From positions 1-59,636 of the forward strand of contig CAJUTJ010000028.1 in NCBI GenBank assembly GCA_910589655.1: a stretch of 59,636 nt of DNA. The letters are read 5' to 3'. Position numbers and translations under genes: made by a program. The notes under the pieces are model-generated. The model saw only the letters and a list, made by a program, of their open reading frames with translations. It did not search any database and was not told where the DNA came from. The stretch is from an uncultured Acetatifactor sp. (GTDB lineage Bacteria; Bacillota; Clostridia; Lachnospirales; Lachnospiraceae). Positions 17,034 through 25,406 of this stretch are shown here, piece after piece (positions within the stretch are counted from its first letter, which is position 1; each line of letters begins with the position of its first letter).

Positions 17034-18101
17034 TTATACATCCAATTTCATATCTCCGAACTTAATCCAGCCCTTCTTCCTCATAAATTCCGAAATGCCG
17101 AACGCCAGCACTGCAGGAAGTATGATCTGCAGCAGTAAAATTTCCGCCAGCACCAGCGGAGGCGCCATCCCCTCGCTGACCATGGTTTGATAGGCATTAA
17201 TCTGTCCCACCAGACCCGCCGTGCCCATGCCAGAGCCTGTGGCATTGTTGGTCATATGCAGCAGGCATGTGGATATGGGACCCAGAATAGCCGAAGTGAT
17301 AATTGCCGGCAGCCAGATAATAGGCTTTTTCACTATATTCCCGATTTGCAGCATACTGGTTCCCAAACCCTGTGCCAGCAGCCCGTTTGCTTTATTTTCC
17401 CGATAAGATGCCGCCGCAAATCCAACCATATTGGCGCAGCAGCCCACGGTAGCCGCACCTGCCGCAATGCCCTCCAGTCCTAAAATAATGCCTAATGCGG
17501 CGGAGCTGATGGGAAGCGTCAATATGATTCCCATCAGTACGGACACTGTGGCTCCCATGAGAAACGGCGCCTGTTCCGTGCCCCAGTTGATGACGGAGCC
17601 GAGCCATGTCATAAAATCGGAGATACCGGGGCCTAAAAGCAGCCCCACTGCGGAGCCGGAGACAATACACGCAAACGGTGTGACCAAAATATCCACCTTT
17701 GTTCTGCCGGAGACCAGACGTCCTATGTACACAGAAGTAACCGCCGCCAGAAAAGCACCCAGAGGCTCACCCACCCCCGCCAAGACCACATTTCCTTCTA
17801 CCAAAATGGTGCCTGCAATAATTTTACCGGCGTAGGCTCCTACCATACCGGCCACAGCCGCCGAGACAGTGGTCAAGGGGCTGGATTTCAGCCTCTGTGC
17901 CGTTCCGATGCCGATTCCCGCTCCTGTCACTGCGCCTGCCGCCTTCCCGATCAGGAAGAGATAGTCTCCCGCCGCTCCCGGAATCAGCTTGCCGACCTGC
18001 TGAATGATCGTTCCGATAATCAATGTGGCAAATAATCCCGTAGCCATACCGCTCAGCCCGTCAATAAAAATTTCCTTTAGTACTTCCCTTACCTTTTTCA
18101 T
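17034..18101 (-). CDS. PTS EIIC-like membrane protein (PfoR-type)
   Basis: 355 residues from ATG 18101, preceded by AGGGGGAGTT. The in-frame extension to 18158 lacks a site. The protein is almost all membrane: about ten segments rich in Gly/Ala, with KKVREVLKEIFIDGLSGMATGLFATLIIGTIIQQ at the start and PISSAALGIILGLEGIAAGAATVGCCANMVGFA in the middle. This matches the EIIC_2/PfoR family, whose members occur without EIIA/EIIB. No EIIA or EIIB is nearby, so PTS transport is not established. Substrate is unknown. Confidence 0.85.
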   Translation of the reverse strand: MKKVREVLKEIFIDGLSGMATGLFATLIIGTIIQQVGKLIPGAAGDYLFLIGKAAGAVTGAGIGIGTAQRLKSSPLTTVSAAVAGMVGAYAGKIIAGTILVEGNVVLAGVGEPLGAFLAAVTSVYIGRLVSGRTKVDILVTPFACIVSGSAVGLLLGPGISDFMTWLGSVINWGTEQAPFLMGATVSVLMGIILTLPISSAALGIILGLEGIAAGAATVGCCANMVGFAAASYRENKANGLLAQGLGTSMLQIGNIVKKPIIWLPAIITSAILGPISTCLLHMTNNATGSGMGTAGLVGQINAYQTMVSEGMAPPLVLAEILLLQIILPAVLAFGISEFMRKKGWIKFGDMKLDV

Positions 18102-18125
18102 AACTCCCCCTCGTATCCTTTCACT

Positions 18126-18300
18126 CTTCCTGTCATGATGCCATGGCGCACAAACCATATCAATCTGAATGTATGCCGCAATTCTTCATTTCCTTCATGC
18201 TTCCTGTCATGATGCCATGGCGGCACAAACAATCGGTAAACTGCCGCAAATCCGGAATTACGCTTCCGCAGACTCCGCCCGCTGCGCCTTCCGGCGCTCT
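18126..18300 (-). repeat. Degenerate family 1 sequence and a local 23-bp duplication
   Basis: GGCGGCACAAACAATCGG...GCAAATCCGGAA at 18219-18256 is a truncated family 1 block with the CCATGG variant of the terminal hairpin. The words TTCCTGTCATGATGCCATGG occur twice (18127-18146 and 18201-18220). A GCGCCttccGGCGC hairpin at 18285-18298 follows the GH28 stop and may terminate that gene. Confidence 0.6.
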
Positions 18301-19578
18301 TTACTTTATGTCCACTTGAACATTTTTCACAGTCATATTTTCCACAATGTCTTCCGCAAAACCGTTATTCCGAGCCGTTATCCGGAGATTTTCAAAAGTA
18401 AAATCCGCCAAATGATACTGATCCTCCTGGGGGGTCACGTTAAAATAGGTATTACATTCACAAATACAATTCCGTATGGTGATATGCCCGCTGTGGGATA
18501 TGGGCAGATCGGTTCTGCCCTTCAAATCGAAAAACTGCGTCCACGGCTTAATGGTGACAAAGTTCGTTACCTTTATCTCCACATCCTCCACCGTGATATA
18601 TTCATAGCACTGAGGCGTATCGGGGCGCATTTTCAGCCACAGGAAATTAGCCGCGTTATTCACCTTCAGTCTGCGGATTATAATATTGCGGTTATGTATG
18701 GACTCGGAGCCGCAGGTCAGACAGCCGTGGCAGAACCCGTAAGTACAGTCCTCCACTATGATCCTTTCATTGCCGCCGTTTTCCGGCGCGGAATCCGCCC
18801 AAGGCCCTTTACCACCCTTTAAAACCACGGAATCGTCATTGACCTCCATATAGCAGTTTTTCACCAGAAAATCGGTGCATACGTCAATGTCAATGGCATC
18901 CGTACTGGGCGCCTTCACCGGCTCCGCAGGTGAAAAAATGCGGCAATTGATATATTTCACATGATGGCTCTTATAGATATGGTTCGTCCAGAAATGGGCA
19001 TTCTGTAAATGCAAATCCGCAACCAGCACATTTTGCGAATTGGATATGTAGACAAGACGGGGCCTCTGCTCGTCCTTGTTGGTACAATGGGGATTCCATT
19101 TCCTTCTCAGCCAGAAGGCCTTCCAAGCACGCAGACCGTTGCCGTCAATAACACCGGGGCCGCACATGGTAAAGCCGTCCACATGATCGGCATTGATCAG
19201 CGCCGCAAAATAAAGGCATGTCTCTCCCTCGATACGAGTTTCGCATACCTTATAGTCCGAGGCATCATCGCTTCCCTTTAATGTGCCTCCCTCCGCCACA
19301 TAGAGATTCACGCCTTGCTTAAAAAACAGAGAACCTGTCAGGTAAGTCCCCGCAGGTACTACAATCACACCGCCTCCCTGCTCTGCCGCCAGATCAATCA
19401 GATCCTGAATTTCTTTTGTATGGACTCTTCCGTCGTCCAATATATTGTACTTGGTCAAGACATACTGTTTTCCGAGATCTTCCAAAGCCGGAATCTTGGT
19501 GTCATAAAACCAGCTGTCAATAGGGGTTCCGTCGGGGAAAAACTCTGTTCCGATAATCTTCGTATTTGCTGCTTCCAT
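18301..19578 (-). CDS. Glycoside hydrolase family 28 (polygalacturonase-like)
   Basis: 425 residues from ATG 19578, preceded by GTGAGGATACCT. Extra N-terminal codons to 19713 come from upstream repeat DNA. GH28 enzymes hydrolyse galacturonan-type backbones on a right-handed beta-helix. Visible: the N-terminal pectate-lyase-like block (DLAAEQGGGVIVVPAGTYLTGSLFF), the catalytic Asp region DAIDIDVC and VNDDSVVLKGGKG, and GFCHGCLTCGSES where a catalytic-site His is usual. There is no signal peptide, so it is probably intracellular and acts on imported oligosaccharides. No pectin transporter is adjacent. The neighbouring EIIC-like gene is co-directional. Confidence 0.9.
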   Translation of the reverse strand: MEAANTKIIGTEFFPDGTPIDSWFYDTKIPALEDLGKQYVLTKYNILDDGRVHTKEIQDLIDLAAEQGGGVIVVPAGTYLTGSLFFKQGVNLYVAEGGTLKGSDDASDYKVCETRIEGETCLYFAALINADHVDGFTMCGPGVIDGNGLRAWKAFWLRRKWNPHCTNKDEQRPRLVYISNSQNVLVADLHLQNAHFWTNHIYKSHHVKYINCRIFSPAEPVKAPSTDAIDIDVCTDFLVKNCYMEVNDDSVVLKGGKGPWADSAPENGGNERIIVEDCTYGFCHGCLTCGSESIHNRNIIIRRLKVNNAANFLWLKMRPDTPQCYEYITVEDVEIKVTNFVTIKPWTQFFDLKGRTDLPISHSGHITIRNCICECNTYFNVTPQEDQYHLADFTFENLRITARNNGFAEDIVENMTVKNVQVDIK

Positions 19579-19689
19579 AGGTATCCTCACTTTCTTTTTC
19601 TGCTCCTCTAAATTGCAAGGCTCACCAGCCCTCTCACATCTTCTTTCATCCGATGCAATGCATTTTGTACTCCCCCAAAGTGCCGCGTA

Positions 19690-19726
19690 CACCCTGTGGA
19701 AAGCATTTTTCAAACACGCTCTAAGC
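19690..19726 (-). repeat. Family 3 repeat end upstream of the GH28 gene
   Basis: Minus strand AGAGCGTGTTTGAAAAATGC, the conserved end of family 3 (also near 23764-23780, 35990-36007 and 58585-58601). It lies in the 5' leader of the GH28 gene. Further upstream a TATACAAT box near 19781-19788 on minus is a possible promoter. Confidence 0.5.
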
Positions 19727-19984
19727 TTATTTGCGTGTTCTTAAATTGTTTACATTTTTCTCCCAATTTTTAAACATTGTATAATAAATTTCCATGTTTT
19801 ACAACAAAATCTTGAAAAACTTGAAAACCTGCAAAAAATATTAATTTTTTTTCATAATTATGATATAATCCTTAATAGTAAATGCGTTAGTATATAATGG
19901 ATCAAATCCAGCCCCCATTAACACCGCATGTTGAATATCATTCATTCCTGAGGATAATGAGTCAAGTTTTCCTTCGTCAAAATC

Positions 19985-20110
19985 TAGGGAAACGCTGATT
20001 AAAGCGTTTCCCGCGCCGGATTTGCGCTGCGGAGCAGCATAAACTGCTGCAAATCCGTGCGCATCCGCCGGAGGCTCTAAGGAAACGATGATTTAATCAG
20101 CGTTTCCCTA
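19985..20110. mobile_element. MITE-like element with 19-bp perfect terminal inverted repeats
   Basis: TAGGGAAACGCTGATTAAA at 19985-20003 and its exact complement at 20092-20110 bound a 126-bp element. Each end can also fold alone: GGGAAACGCTgattaaAGCGTTTCCC on the left and GGAAACG...CGTTTCC on the right. The middle has GGATTTGC/GCAAATCC around GCTGCggaGCAGC. There is no coding capacity. I see no certain target duplication; the flanks are AATC and AAAA. It lies between divergent GH28 and the FAD oxidoreductase. Confidence 0.75.
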
Positions 20111-20202
20111 AAAAACTTGCTTTGAAAATTTTGATTCATAACAGCCATGGCGAATGTTGTGAGGTATTTGACTGAGCAAGGGATACAGAAAGGACAAAAG
20201 AT

Positions 20203-21774
20203 ATGTCAAAAACAGCTCTCGTTATCGGTGCCGGCCCCGCAGGACTTACAGCCGCCTATGAATTATTGATCCGGTCCAAAGATATGAAGGTAATCGTTTT
20301 CGAAGAAAGCGACTGCTTCGGCGGTATCTCCAAAACCGTAAATTATAAAGGAAATCGTATGGACATGGGCGGCCATCGTTTTTTCTCAAAAATACCGGAG
20401 GTCAATGCATGGTGGGACAAAATGCTTCCCATGCAAGGACATCTGGCCTATGACGACATCATTTTAAAACGCCCCATGCCGCTGACAAAGGGCGGTCCCG
20501 ATCCGGAAAAGGAAGACCGGGTGATGCTCACAAGACATCGTGTTTCCCGGATTTATTTTAATGAGAAATTTTTTGACTATCCTATTTCTTTAAAATGGGA
20601 TACCCTGAAAAATATGGGATTTTTCACCACCATAAAAGTAGGCATCAGTTACCTGAGAGCCATTTTATTTAAGAAGCCGGAGGACAACCTTGAAAATTTC
20701 TACATCAATCGCTTTGGCCGCAAGCTCTATTCCATGTTTTTCGAATATTATACCGAAAATCTGTGGGGGCGCCACCCCAGCGAAATCGACGCATCCTGGG
20801 GAGCGCAGCGTGTAAAGGGAATGTCCATTGTAACCATTCTTAAGGATATTTTCGGTAAAATATTTAAAGTAAAAAACCGCAAGGTGGAAACATCTTTAAT
20901 AGAAGAATTTAAATATCCTAAGCTAGGCCCCGGCCAGCTCTGGGAAGTTACCGCGGAAGAAATCACAAAGCTGGGCGGCACTATCTATAAAAATGCCAAA
21001 GTCACTAAAATACACAAGAACTCGGATAATGTCATAACCTCGCTGACTTATGAAAAGGACGGAGCCGAACATGAGATTGCAGGAGACTATATTATTTCTT
21101 CCATGCCTATCAAAGACTTGGTGGCAGGCATGAATGACGTTCCCGCCAACGAATCGCGCATTGCCTCCGGTCTCCCTTACCGCGATTATATGACCTTAGG
21201 TGTACTGGTTCCCAAAATCAATCTGGTGAACCAAACGGATATCAAAACGGTAAACAATATTGTTCCCGACTGCTGGGTGTATGTGCAGGACCGCAATGTG
21301 AAGCTGGGGCGTTTCCAGATCTACAATAACTGGTCGCCGTATATGATCAAAGATTTAAAAAATACGGTATGGATCGGTCTGGAATACTTTGTAAATGAAG
21401 GCGATACATTCTGGAATATGACGGAAGATGAGTTCTCCAAAATAGGCATTCAGGAAATGATTCGGCTGGGTCTGATCGATTCTGCCGACGCGGTGATTGA
21501 CACTCATATGGAAAAAGTCAAGAAGGCATATCCCGCTTACTTTGACACTTATGACGAAATTGACACATTGGTGGATTACCTGAAAACAATCGACAACCTG
21601 TACTGCGTGGGACGTAACGGACAACACCGGTACAACAATATCGACCATTCCATGTGCACTTCCTTTGAAACGGTAAAAGCTATTTTAAGCGGCTCCAAAA
21701 ATAAGGATAAGATCTGGAATGTCAATACCGAAAAGGAATACCATGAGGAAGCCTCCGCAAATGAAGTGGATTAA
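20203..21774 (+). CDS. NAD(P)/FAD-dependent oxidoreductase (amine oxidase/UGM-like)
   Basis: 523 residues. It carries an N-terminal Rossmann FAD site VIGAGPAGLTAAYE (7-20), then VIVFEESDCFGGISKTVNYKGNRMDMGGHRFF, as in the protoporphyrinogen oxidase/amine oxidase group, and a C-terminal FAD-contact block YCVGRNGQHRYNNIDHSMCTS. In related gut bacteria such proteins sit near surface polysaccharide genes and resemble UDP-galactopyranose mutases, but no such genes are adjacent, so substrate is open. Start has GAAAGGACAAAAG. The gene is followed by two family 1 elements in the same orientation as transcription. Confidence 0.85.
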   Translation: MSKTALVIGAGPAGLTAAYELLIRSKDMKVIVFEESDCFGGISKTVNYKGNRMDMGGHRFFSKIPEVNAWWDKMLPMQGHLAYDDIILKRPMPLTKGGPDPEKEDRVMLTRHRVSRIYFNEKFFDYPISLKWDTLKNMGFFTTIKVGISYLRAILFKKPEDNLENFYINRFGRKLYSMFFEYYTENLWGRHPSEIDASWGAQRVKGMSIVTILKDIFGKIFKVKNRKVETSLIEEFKYPKLGPGQLWEVTAEEITKLGGTIYKNAKVTKIHKNSDNVITSLTYEKDGAEHEIAGDYIISSMPIKDLVAGMNDVPANESRIASGLPYRDYMTLGVLVPKINLVNQTDIKTVNNIVPDCWVYVQDRNVKLGRFQIYNNWSPYMIKDLKNTVWIGLEYFVNEGDTFWNMTEDEFSKIGIQEMIRLGLIDSADAVIDTHMEKVKKAYPAYFDTYDEIDTLVDYLKTIDNLYCVGRNGQHRYNNIDHSMCTSFETVKAILSGSKNKDKIWNVNTEKEYHEEASANEVD

Positions 21775-21838
21775 GACTTTTGAAGTTAAAGTTTGGATGT
21801 AACCTTCCAAATATTGATTGGAGTGCGCAAGAGGGTGT

Positions 21839-21990
21839 AAGTGTGAAGGAAATCACTAAGCTCGAAAAGACCTCGCTAAGTGATTTCACGCTCTGCGAAG
21901 CAGAGCTTCTTCACACGTAAGAATCGCTTGCGCGATTCTTACGGACTTGCACCAATTCGTTGATTGTTTGTGCCGACTGCGTCGGCATAT
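21839..21990 (+). repeat. Family 1 element, copy 5
   Basis: Plus-strand copy, AAGTGTGAAGGAAATC end first, 65 bp after the FAD oxidoreductase stop. The hairpins AAATCACT/AGTGATTT, GCTCTGCgaaGCAGAGC, AAGAATCGCttgcGCGATTCTT and GCCGACtgcGTCGGC are intact. The AACTGCT hairpin is absent, replaced by TTCACACG. The A-T pair in GCCGAC/GTCGGC replaces the C-G of copies 2 and 6. Confidence 0.85.
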
Positions 21991-21994
21991 TTGG

Positions 21995-22120
21995 AAGTGT
22001 GAAGGAAATCACTAAGCTCGAAAAAACTCGCTAAGTGATTTCACGCTCTGCGGAGCAGAGCTTCTTCCAGACTTGCACCTATTTGTTGATTGTTTGTGCC
22101 GCCGTTGGCGGCATGTCTGG
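21995..22120 (+). repeat. Family 1 element, copy 6 (shortened)
   Basis: Second tandem plus-strand copy, four bases after copy 5. It keeps the first two hairpins and GCCGCCgttGGCGGC but lacks the AACTGCT and AAGAATCGC hairpins. CCAGACTTGCACC then pairs directly with the distal GCATGTCTGG end. Confidence 0.8.
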
Positions 22121-22191
22121 AGGGTTGAATAAAATGCATATTCAGCTATTGATTCAAGTGTGTTCCGCAGCTCTTTTTTAAGGTGATTTTC

Positions 22192-23244
22192 CTACTCGAT
22201 TTCACAAAACGCCGTTATGACATCCGTACCGCAGTCCATGGGAACCAGAAGGAATCTGCCGTCCCCGCTGTAAATAAAGTCAGTATTCATAGTCATTCCC
22301 TCCATGTGGGCATCCAGCTCAAGGACATAACAGTCTCCCTCGCCCCTCCCCACTGCAGGCAGCTTGTCTAAGTCACTGGTTCTGGCCGTATAAAAGCATT
22401 TTCCCGAATCTATCAGGCAAAAATATCTGAGAAATTCCTGATCACTGTCCTGCTCCTCCACTTGGCTCCCTTCCAGCCTGTCAAAAAAAGAGTCCAAAAA
22501 AGCGTTATATTCTTCTTGTGTACTTTCAACGGATATCAGCTCTGTAGGGCGATGGGGTGCGATCAGAGGCTCCTTTATGGCGGCATAGTATCCGGACAAC
22601 GCATCCTCCATCCGAAAAGAATCCGTCACTTTAATCATATCCAGCTTCTCCACGTCTATCACATCCTGAAGAGTTCCTTCCCGCACGTCTGTCTCTGCCA
22701 CCCCAAAGGCTTCCGTCAGGAACCGTGGTGTCACTGTCTGCAGCGTATCCCCGCCGCCAAGAAGTTCCCCACCACAGATTCCGTTATATTGTTCTATGAA
22801 CTCCCCCCACCCTTCGGGGAAAACATCATATCCTCTACGGTAAATATTTTCTTCCTTCCCTTCTTCATTCAAATATCTCAATATGATGTAATAGGAAAGG
22901 TTCTTTCCTTCCTGAGCTTCCGGTAATCCTTCCACATAATCAGTCAAATACCGAAAAACCTCTTTATCCTGCATAAGGTCTTCTATCTTTATGGAATCCG
23001 TCAGATCCAGCCGTTCCGTCCTTCCTCCGCTTTCTCCGTCGGCGAAAAAAGCATAGTAGCTATAGGGATATGCCGCATGATATATGTTCTCCGGGTTCAC
23101 GGCTGCGGAATAGACTTCCAGACTTCTCAGCCAAGGTTGGTTTTCTCCCCCAATCTCTTTTCCCTGCCGTTCTACCTGTACACATCCGGCCAGTGCCAAA
23201 AACGCTGTGGATATAATGCTCATAATAAATATTATCTTTCTCAC
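22192..23244 (-). CDS. Putative lipoprotein of unknown function
   Basis: About 350 residues. The best start is GTG 23244, five bases after GGAGG. ATG 23256 overlaps that site. It has a signal peptide with lipobox: MRKIIFIMSIISTAFLALAGC, Cys at ~21. The mature protein is acidic and Tyr-rich (AAYPYSYYAFFADGESGG), with a repeated helical region, consistent with an outer-face protein. I do not recognise the family. It resembles in style the exported domains linked to ABC-2 permeases in this family, but no transporter is next to it. Confidence 0.7.
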   Translation of the reverse strand: MRKIIFIMSIISTAFLALAGCVQVERQGKEIGGENQPWLRSLEVYSAAVNPENIYHAAYPYSYYAFFADGESGGRTERLDLTDSIKIEDLMQDKEVFRYLTDYVEGLPEAQEGKNLSYYIILRYLNEEGKEENIYRRGYDVFPEGWGEFIEQYNGICGGELLGGGDTLQTVTPRFLTEAFGVAETDVREGTLQDVIDVEKLDMIKVTDSFRMEDALSGYYAAIKEPLIAPHRPTELISVESTQEEYNAFLDSFFDRLEGSQVEEQDSDQEFLRYFCLIDSGKCFYTARTSDLDKLPAVGRGEGDCYVLELDAHMEGMTMNTDFIYSGDGRFLLVPMDCGTDVITAFCEIE

Positions 23245-23299
23245 ACTAACCTCCATAATTCCGCTCTGCGGAATCTCAAATCATAATGAAAAATGCCTG

Positions 23300-23441
23300 T
23301 TTTGGGATTTTCGGTGTGAAACATAGAAGTTTTCCGCGCAATGCCCTCTGGCATGAGCGGCCGGAACTTCTTTCCACACTTTCAGACATGCCGCCATCGG
23401 CGGCACAAACAATGAATCGGTGCAAGTCTGGAAGAATCGCG
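23300..23441 (-). repeat. Family 1-related mosaic, copy 7
   Basis: The distal block, GGTGCAAGTCTGG with GCCGCCatcGGCGGC, lies at 23391-23436, but the usual hairpin array is missing. A second module follows at 23302-23386, AAGTGTGGAAAGAAGTTCCGG...CCGGAAAACTTCT-type, whose gene-proximal end matches the family 1 end. Together they look like two broken elements with exchanged interiors. Confidence 0.55.
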
Positions 23442-23460
23442 CGTGACTTACAATCACTTC

Positions 23461-23676
23461 TTACCATTCTTTTTTGATGTCCTCAGCGGGAATATCATAC
23501 TTTGCGGTAAACTCTTCCATGTCCTTACCGTCTCTTATCACCATAACTTCCGTGAATCTCCCCGTGCGGACATCCTTAAATCCCGCCACCTGCTCACCGG
23601 TACATATGCTGGAGCGTATGACCGGCCGCTGGTTTTCCTTGTCATAAGATTCTTTTACCGGCTTTCGTTTAAACAT
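23461..23676 (-). CDS. Small conserved protein of unknown function
   Basis: 71 residues from ATG 23676, preceded by GGGAGGAATCT. A longer frame to 23706 runs into a family 3 repeat. The sequence (KESYDKENQRPVIRSSICTG, EQVAGFKDVRTGRFTEVMVI, then a C-terminal DGKDMEEFTAKYDI helix) resembles a short protein frequent in Lachnospiraceae that is often mis-named aspartate dehydrogenase. The single Cys lies in an SICTGEQ motif. It is cytoplasmic, function unknown, with no clear operon partner. Confidence 0.7.
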   Translation of the reverse strand: MFKRKPVKESYDKENQRPVIRSSICTGEQVAGFKDVRTGRFTEVMVIRDGKDMEEFTAKYDIPAEDIKKEW

Positions 23677-23692
23677 AGATTCCTCCCTAACA

Positions 23693-23780
23693 TTCATTCC
23701 CGCCATCTGCGCGCCTCACTTCGCGATATATTTGAGCCTGATTGTGGCGCACATCTGTCAGAAAAATTTTCAAACACGCC
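23693..23780 (-). repeat. Family 3 element
   Basis: On minus it starts GGGCGTGTTTGAAAATT immediately after the stop of the 147-aa gene and ends GGCGCGCAGATGGCGGGAATG just before the next ribosome site. CAGATGTGCGCC pairs with GGCGCGCAGATGG, enclosing TATCGCGAAGTGAGGCGC. A matching distal block, CCGCCATCTGCGCGCC, recurs at 43377-43392. Confidence 0.6.
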
Positions 23781-24224
23781 CTAATATTTTCTCAACAAAT
23801 GCTTGTAAATGACATTCCATGCAAAAACCTGAAACACCATATATCCGCCTAAAAACAGGACAATCATACGGGAATCTCCGATAATCTCCAACTGTCCCAA
23901 AATCCCGAAGACGACAATGGAAACGCTGATCACGCCAAGCCCCAACACATAAGCATATCGCCCCGACTTATCCCTGAGCTTTACCTTCAATTCATCATGT
24001 ATCTCGATTTCTTCTTGCGCCAGCTTCTCCGCATACCGCTCTCTGTTCCCTTCCGCATTCCAGTATAGATACCTGCATACCATGGAAATACCGGAACACG
24101 CCGCCATAAAGGCCATGCCGAACAGAAGGCTGCTCAAACGACTGTCAATCAGTAATGTTATCATAAGAAAAATTAAACCGCCGACCGAATATACAATGCC
24201 TGCTTTCAAATTACTTTTTCTCAT
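23781..24224 (-). CDS. Small membrane protein partnered with XRE repressor
   Basis: 147 residues from ATG 24224, preceded by GGGAGAAGTGGAA and overlapping the end of the XRE gene by 14 bases. The in-frame extension to 24371 is the XRE gene read in another frame. Four membrane segments are visible: ~8-30 (IVYSVGGLIFLMITLLID), 33-52 (LLFGMAFMAACSGISMV), ~98-118 (VLGLGVISVSIVVFGILG) and ~122-142. A charged cytosolic loop between pairs contains EEIEIHDELKVKLRDKSG. This XRE plus small membrane protein pair is common in Firmicutes. Its role is unknown. Confidence 0.8.
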   Translation of the reverse strand: MRKSNLKAGIVYSVGGLIFLMITLLIDSRLSSLLFGMAFMAACSGISMVCRYLYWNAEGNRERYAEKLAQEEIEIHDELKVKLRDKSGRYAYVLGLGVISVSIVVFGILGQLEIIGDSRMIVLFLGGYMVFQVFAWNVIYKHLLRKY

Positions 24225-24426
24225 TTCCACTTCTCCCTTCATGAATAAAAATTTCTTCAATTTTTTTACCGAAAAAGTCCGATATCTCAAATGCAAGTTC
24301 CAGAGACGGATTATATTTTCCGTTCTCGATTGAGCTGACTGTCTGCCTCGAAACACGGATCGCTTTTGCAAATTCTTCCTGATTCATGCCCAAGACTTTC
24401 CTCAGCTCTTCCACCCTGTTTTCCAC
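24211..24426 (-). CDS. XRE family helix-turn-helix regulator
   Basis: 71 residues, almost entirely one HTH_3 domain: ENRVEELRKVLGMNQEEFAKAI (helices 1-2), VSRQTVSSIENGKYNPSLELA (recognition helix and after), then FEISDFFGKKIEEIFI. It is a short Cro-like repressor encoded with a membrane protein, the two genes overlapping. Its upstream DNA holds inverted TGTNAAG-N4-CTTTACA sites and a 45-bp tandem array. Autoregulation through these sites is the straightforward inference. A start at 24426 is followed by the usual MENRVEELR. Confidence 0.9.
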   Translation of the reverse strand: MENRVEELRKVLGMNQEEFAKAIRVSRQTVSSIENGKYNPSLELAFEISDFFGKKIEEIFIHEGRSGNEKK

Positions 24427-24509
24427 AAAATTATTCCTCCCTTCCCTACCATTTTTAATGCAAGACTGTCATGTAACCGCATTATTTGAAACGTTTTGTT
24501 CAAATTTCT

Positions 24510-24870
24510 CAATGTAAAATAACTCTTTTTTGTCAAGTTTCCTTTACATTTTGTAGTATAACATAAACCTCTCTAATCGTCAAGGTTCCTTTACACTTTA
24601 AATTGCAAATAACTCTCTCTAGCCGTTTATCTTTCTTTTCATTTAAATTACAAATAACTCTCTCTAATCGTTTATCTTTCTTTTCATTTAAATTACAAAT
24701 AACTCTCTCTAATCGTTTATCTTTCTTTTCATTTAAATTGCAAATAACTCTCTCTAATCGTTTATCTTTCTTTTCATTTAAATTGCAAATAACTCTCTCT
24801 AATCGTCTTTTTTCTTTTCATTTTTAATTAAAATTAACTCTTTCTAATTATCAATGTTCCTTTACATCTC
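24510..24870. repeat. 45-bp tandem array upstream of the XRE gene
   Basis: Five near-perfect 45-bp units run 24601-24825 (AATTRCAAATAACTCTCTCT, AATCGTTTATCTTTCTTTTC, ATTTA). Degenerate units flank them at ~24510-24600 and 24826-24870. The flanking units carry GTCAAGGTTCCTTTACA where the central ones carry GTTTATCTTTCTTTTCA, so the array appears to be amplified and drifted promoter/operator DNA. Because 45 is divisible by three it gives a spurious open frame on plus. Confidence 0.9.
24531..24595 (-). promoter_or_regulatory. XRE operon promoter with dyad operators
   Basis: On minus TTGACG (24578-24583) and TATACT (24555-24560) are exactly 17 bp apart. Two dyads of one type overlap or flank it, on plus TGTCAAGtttcCTTTACA (24531-24548) and CGTCAAGgttcCTTTACA (24578-24595). 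A third, TATCAATGTTCCTTTACA, is at 24849-24866 beyond the array. The upstream dyad covers the -35 box, a standard repressor position. Confidence 0.7.
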
Positions 24871-25181
24871 AAATCATACTTGATACACGCATACGTTTAA
24901 ACCGCCATAGATACGCCTGAGGCAAAATGTACGGAAGAACGCCAATACGAATTAAATTCCAGAAGCATCTGTTACAAGAAAGAATACGCCCATTGTCTCG
25001 TCCCGAAGCTCCCCTTTCAAGCAATGTCTGGCAATGCTTTTTCTGAAATTCTGCCTGCACCATTTAATGTGCCAAAATAAGCTTCCTTTGCTCATTTTGG
25101 CGCATCAACTAAACCTCCACATTTTTATCCATGGCGATACAGTTGGCTGCACGGGAGTTTAATTTAAGTTTCAAGAAAGTA

Positions 25182-25220
25182 CACCCGTCCACTTAATTTA
25201 AGATGAACGGGTGCCTTTTT
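25182..25220 (+). terminator. Intrinsic terminator-like hairpin in a gene-poor stretch
   Basis: CACCCGT (25182-25188) pairs with ACGGGTG (25207-25213), with the inner palindrome CTTAATTTAAG, then CCTTTTT. No plus-strand gene precedes it. It could end a lost gene. The surrounding 24871-25406 has only short unrecognised frames (24869-25063 minus, 25164-25349 minus) without ribosome sites. Confidence 0.5.
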
Positions 25221-25406
25221 GTATTGTTTCGCCTGCAATGCTCTGAACATTTTGCTGGCAGTATCAATTTTTATAATATCGAGAGTCATAAAATGGGTCT
25301 GACAATCTTCCAGATAACCGTAACCCTTTTTATATCTATTTTCTATCATAATCTATTATTTCCAAATTACATGTGGATATATTGAAATCCTTTTTTACAG
25401 ACAACC

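Noticed and set aside
24603..24827. Plus-strand ORF with repeated LQITLSNRLSFFSFK units
   Set aside because: It is only a translation of the 45-bp tandem array (45 is a multiple of three) and has no ribosome site.
24510..24870. CRISPR-like appearance of the 45-bp array
   Set aside because: Units are contiguous with no spacers of distinct sequence, and no cas genes are present.
24869..25349. Two minus-strand ORFs of 64 and 61 codons
   Set aside because: No ribosome site and no recognisable domain; kept only as part of the gene-poor stretch.
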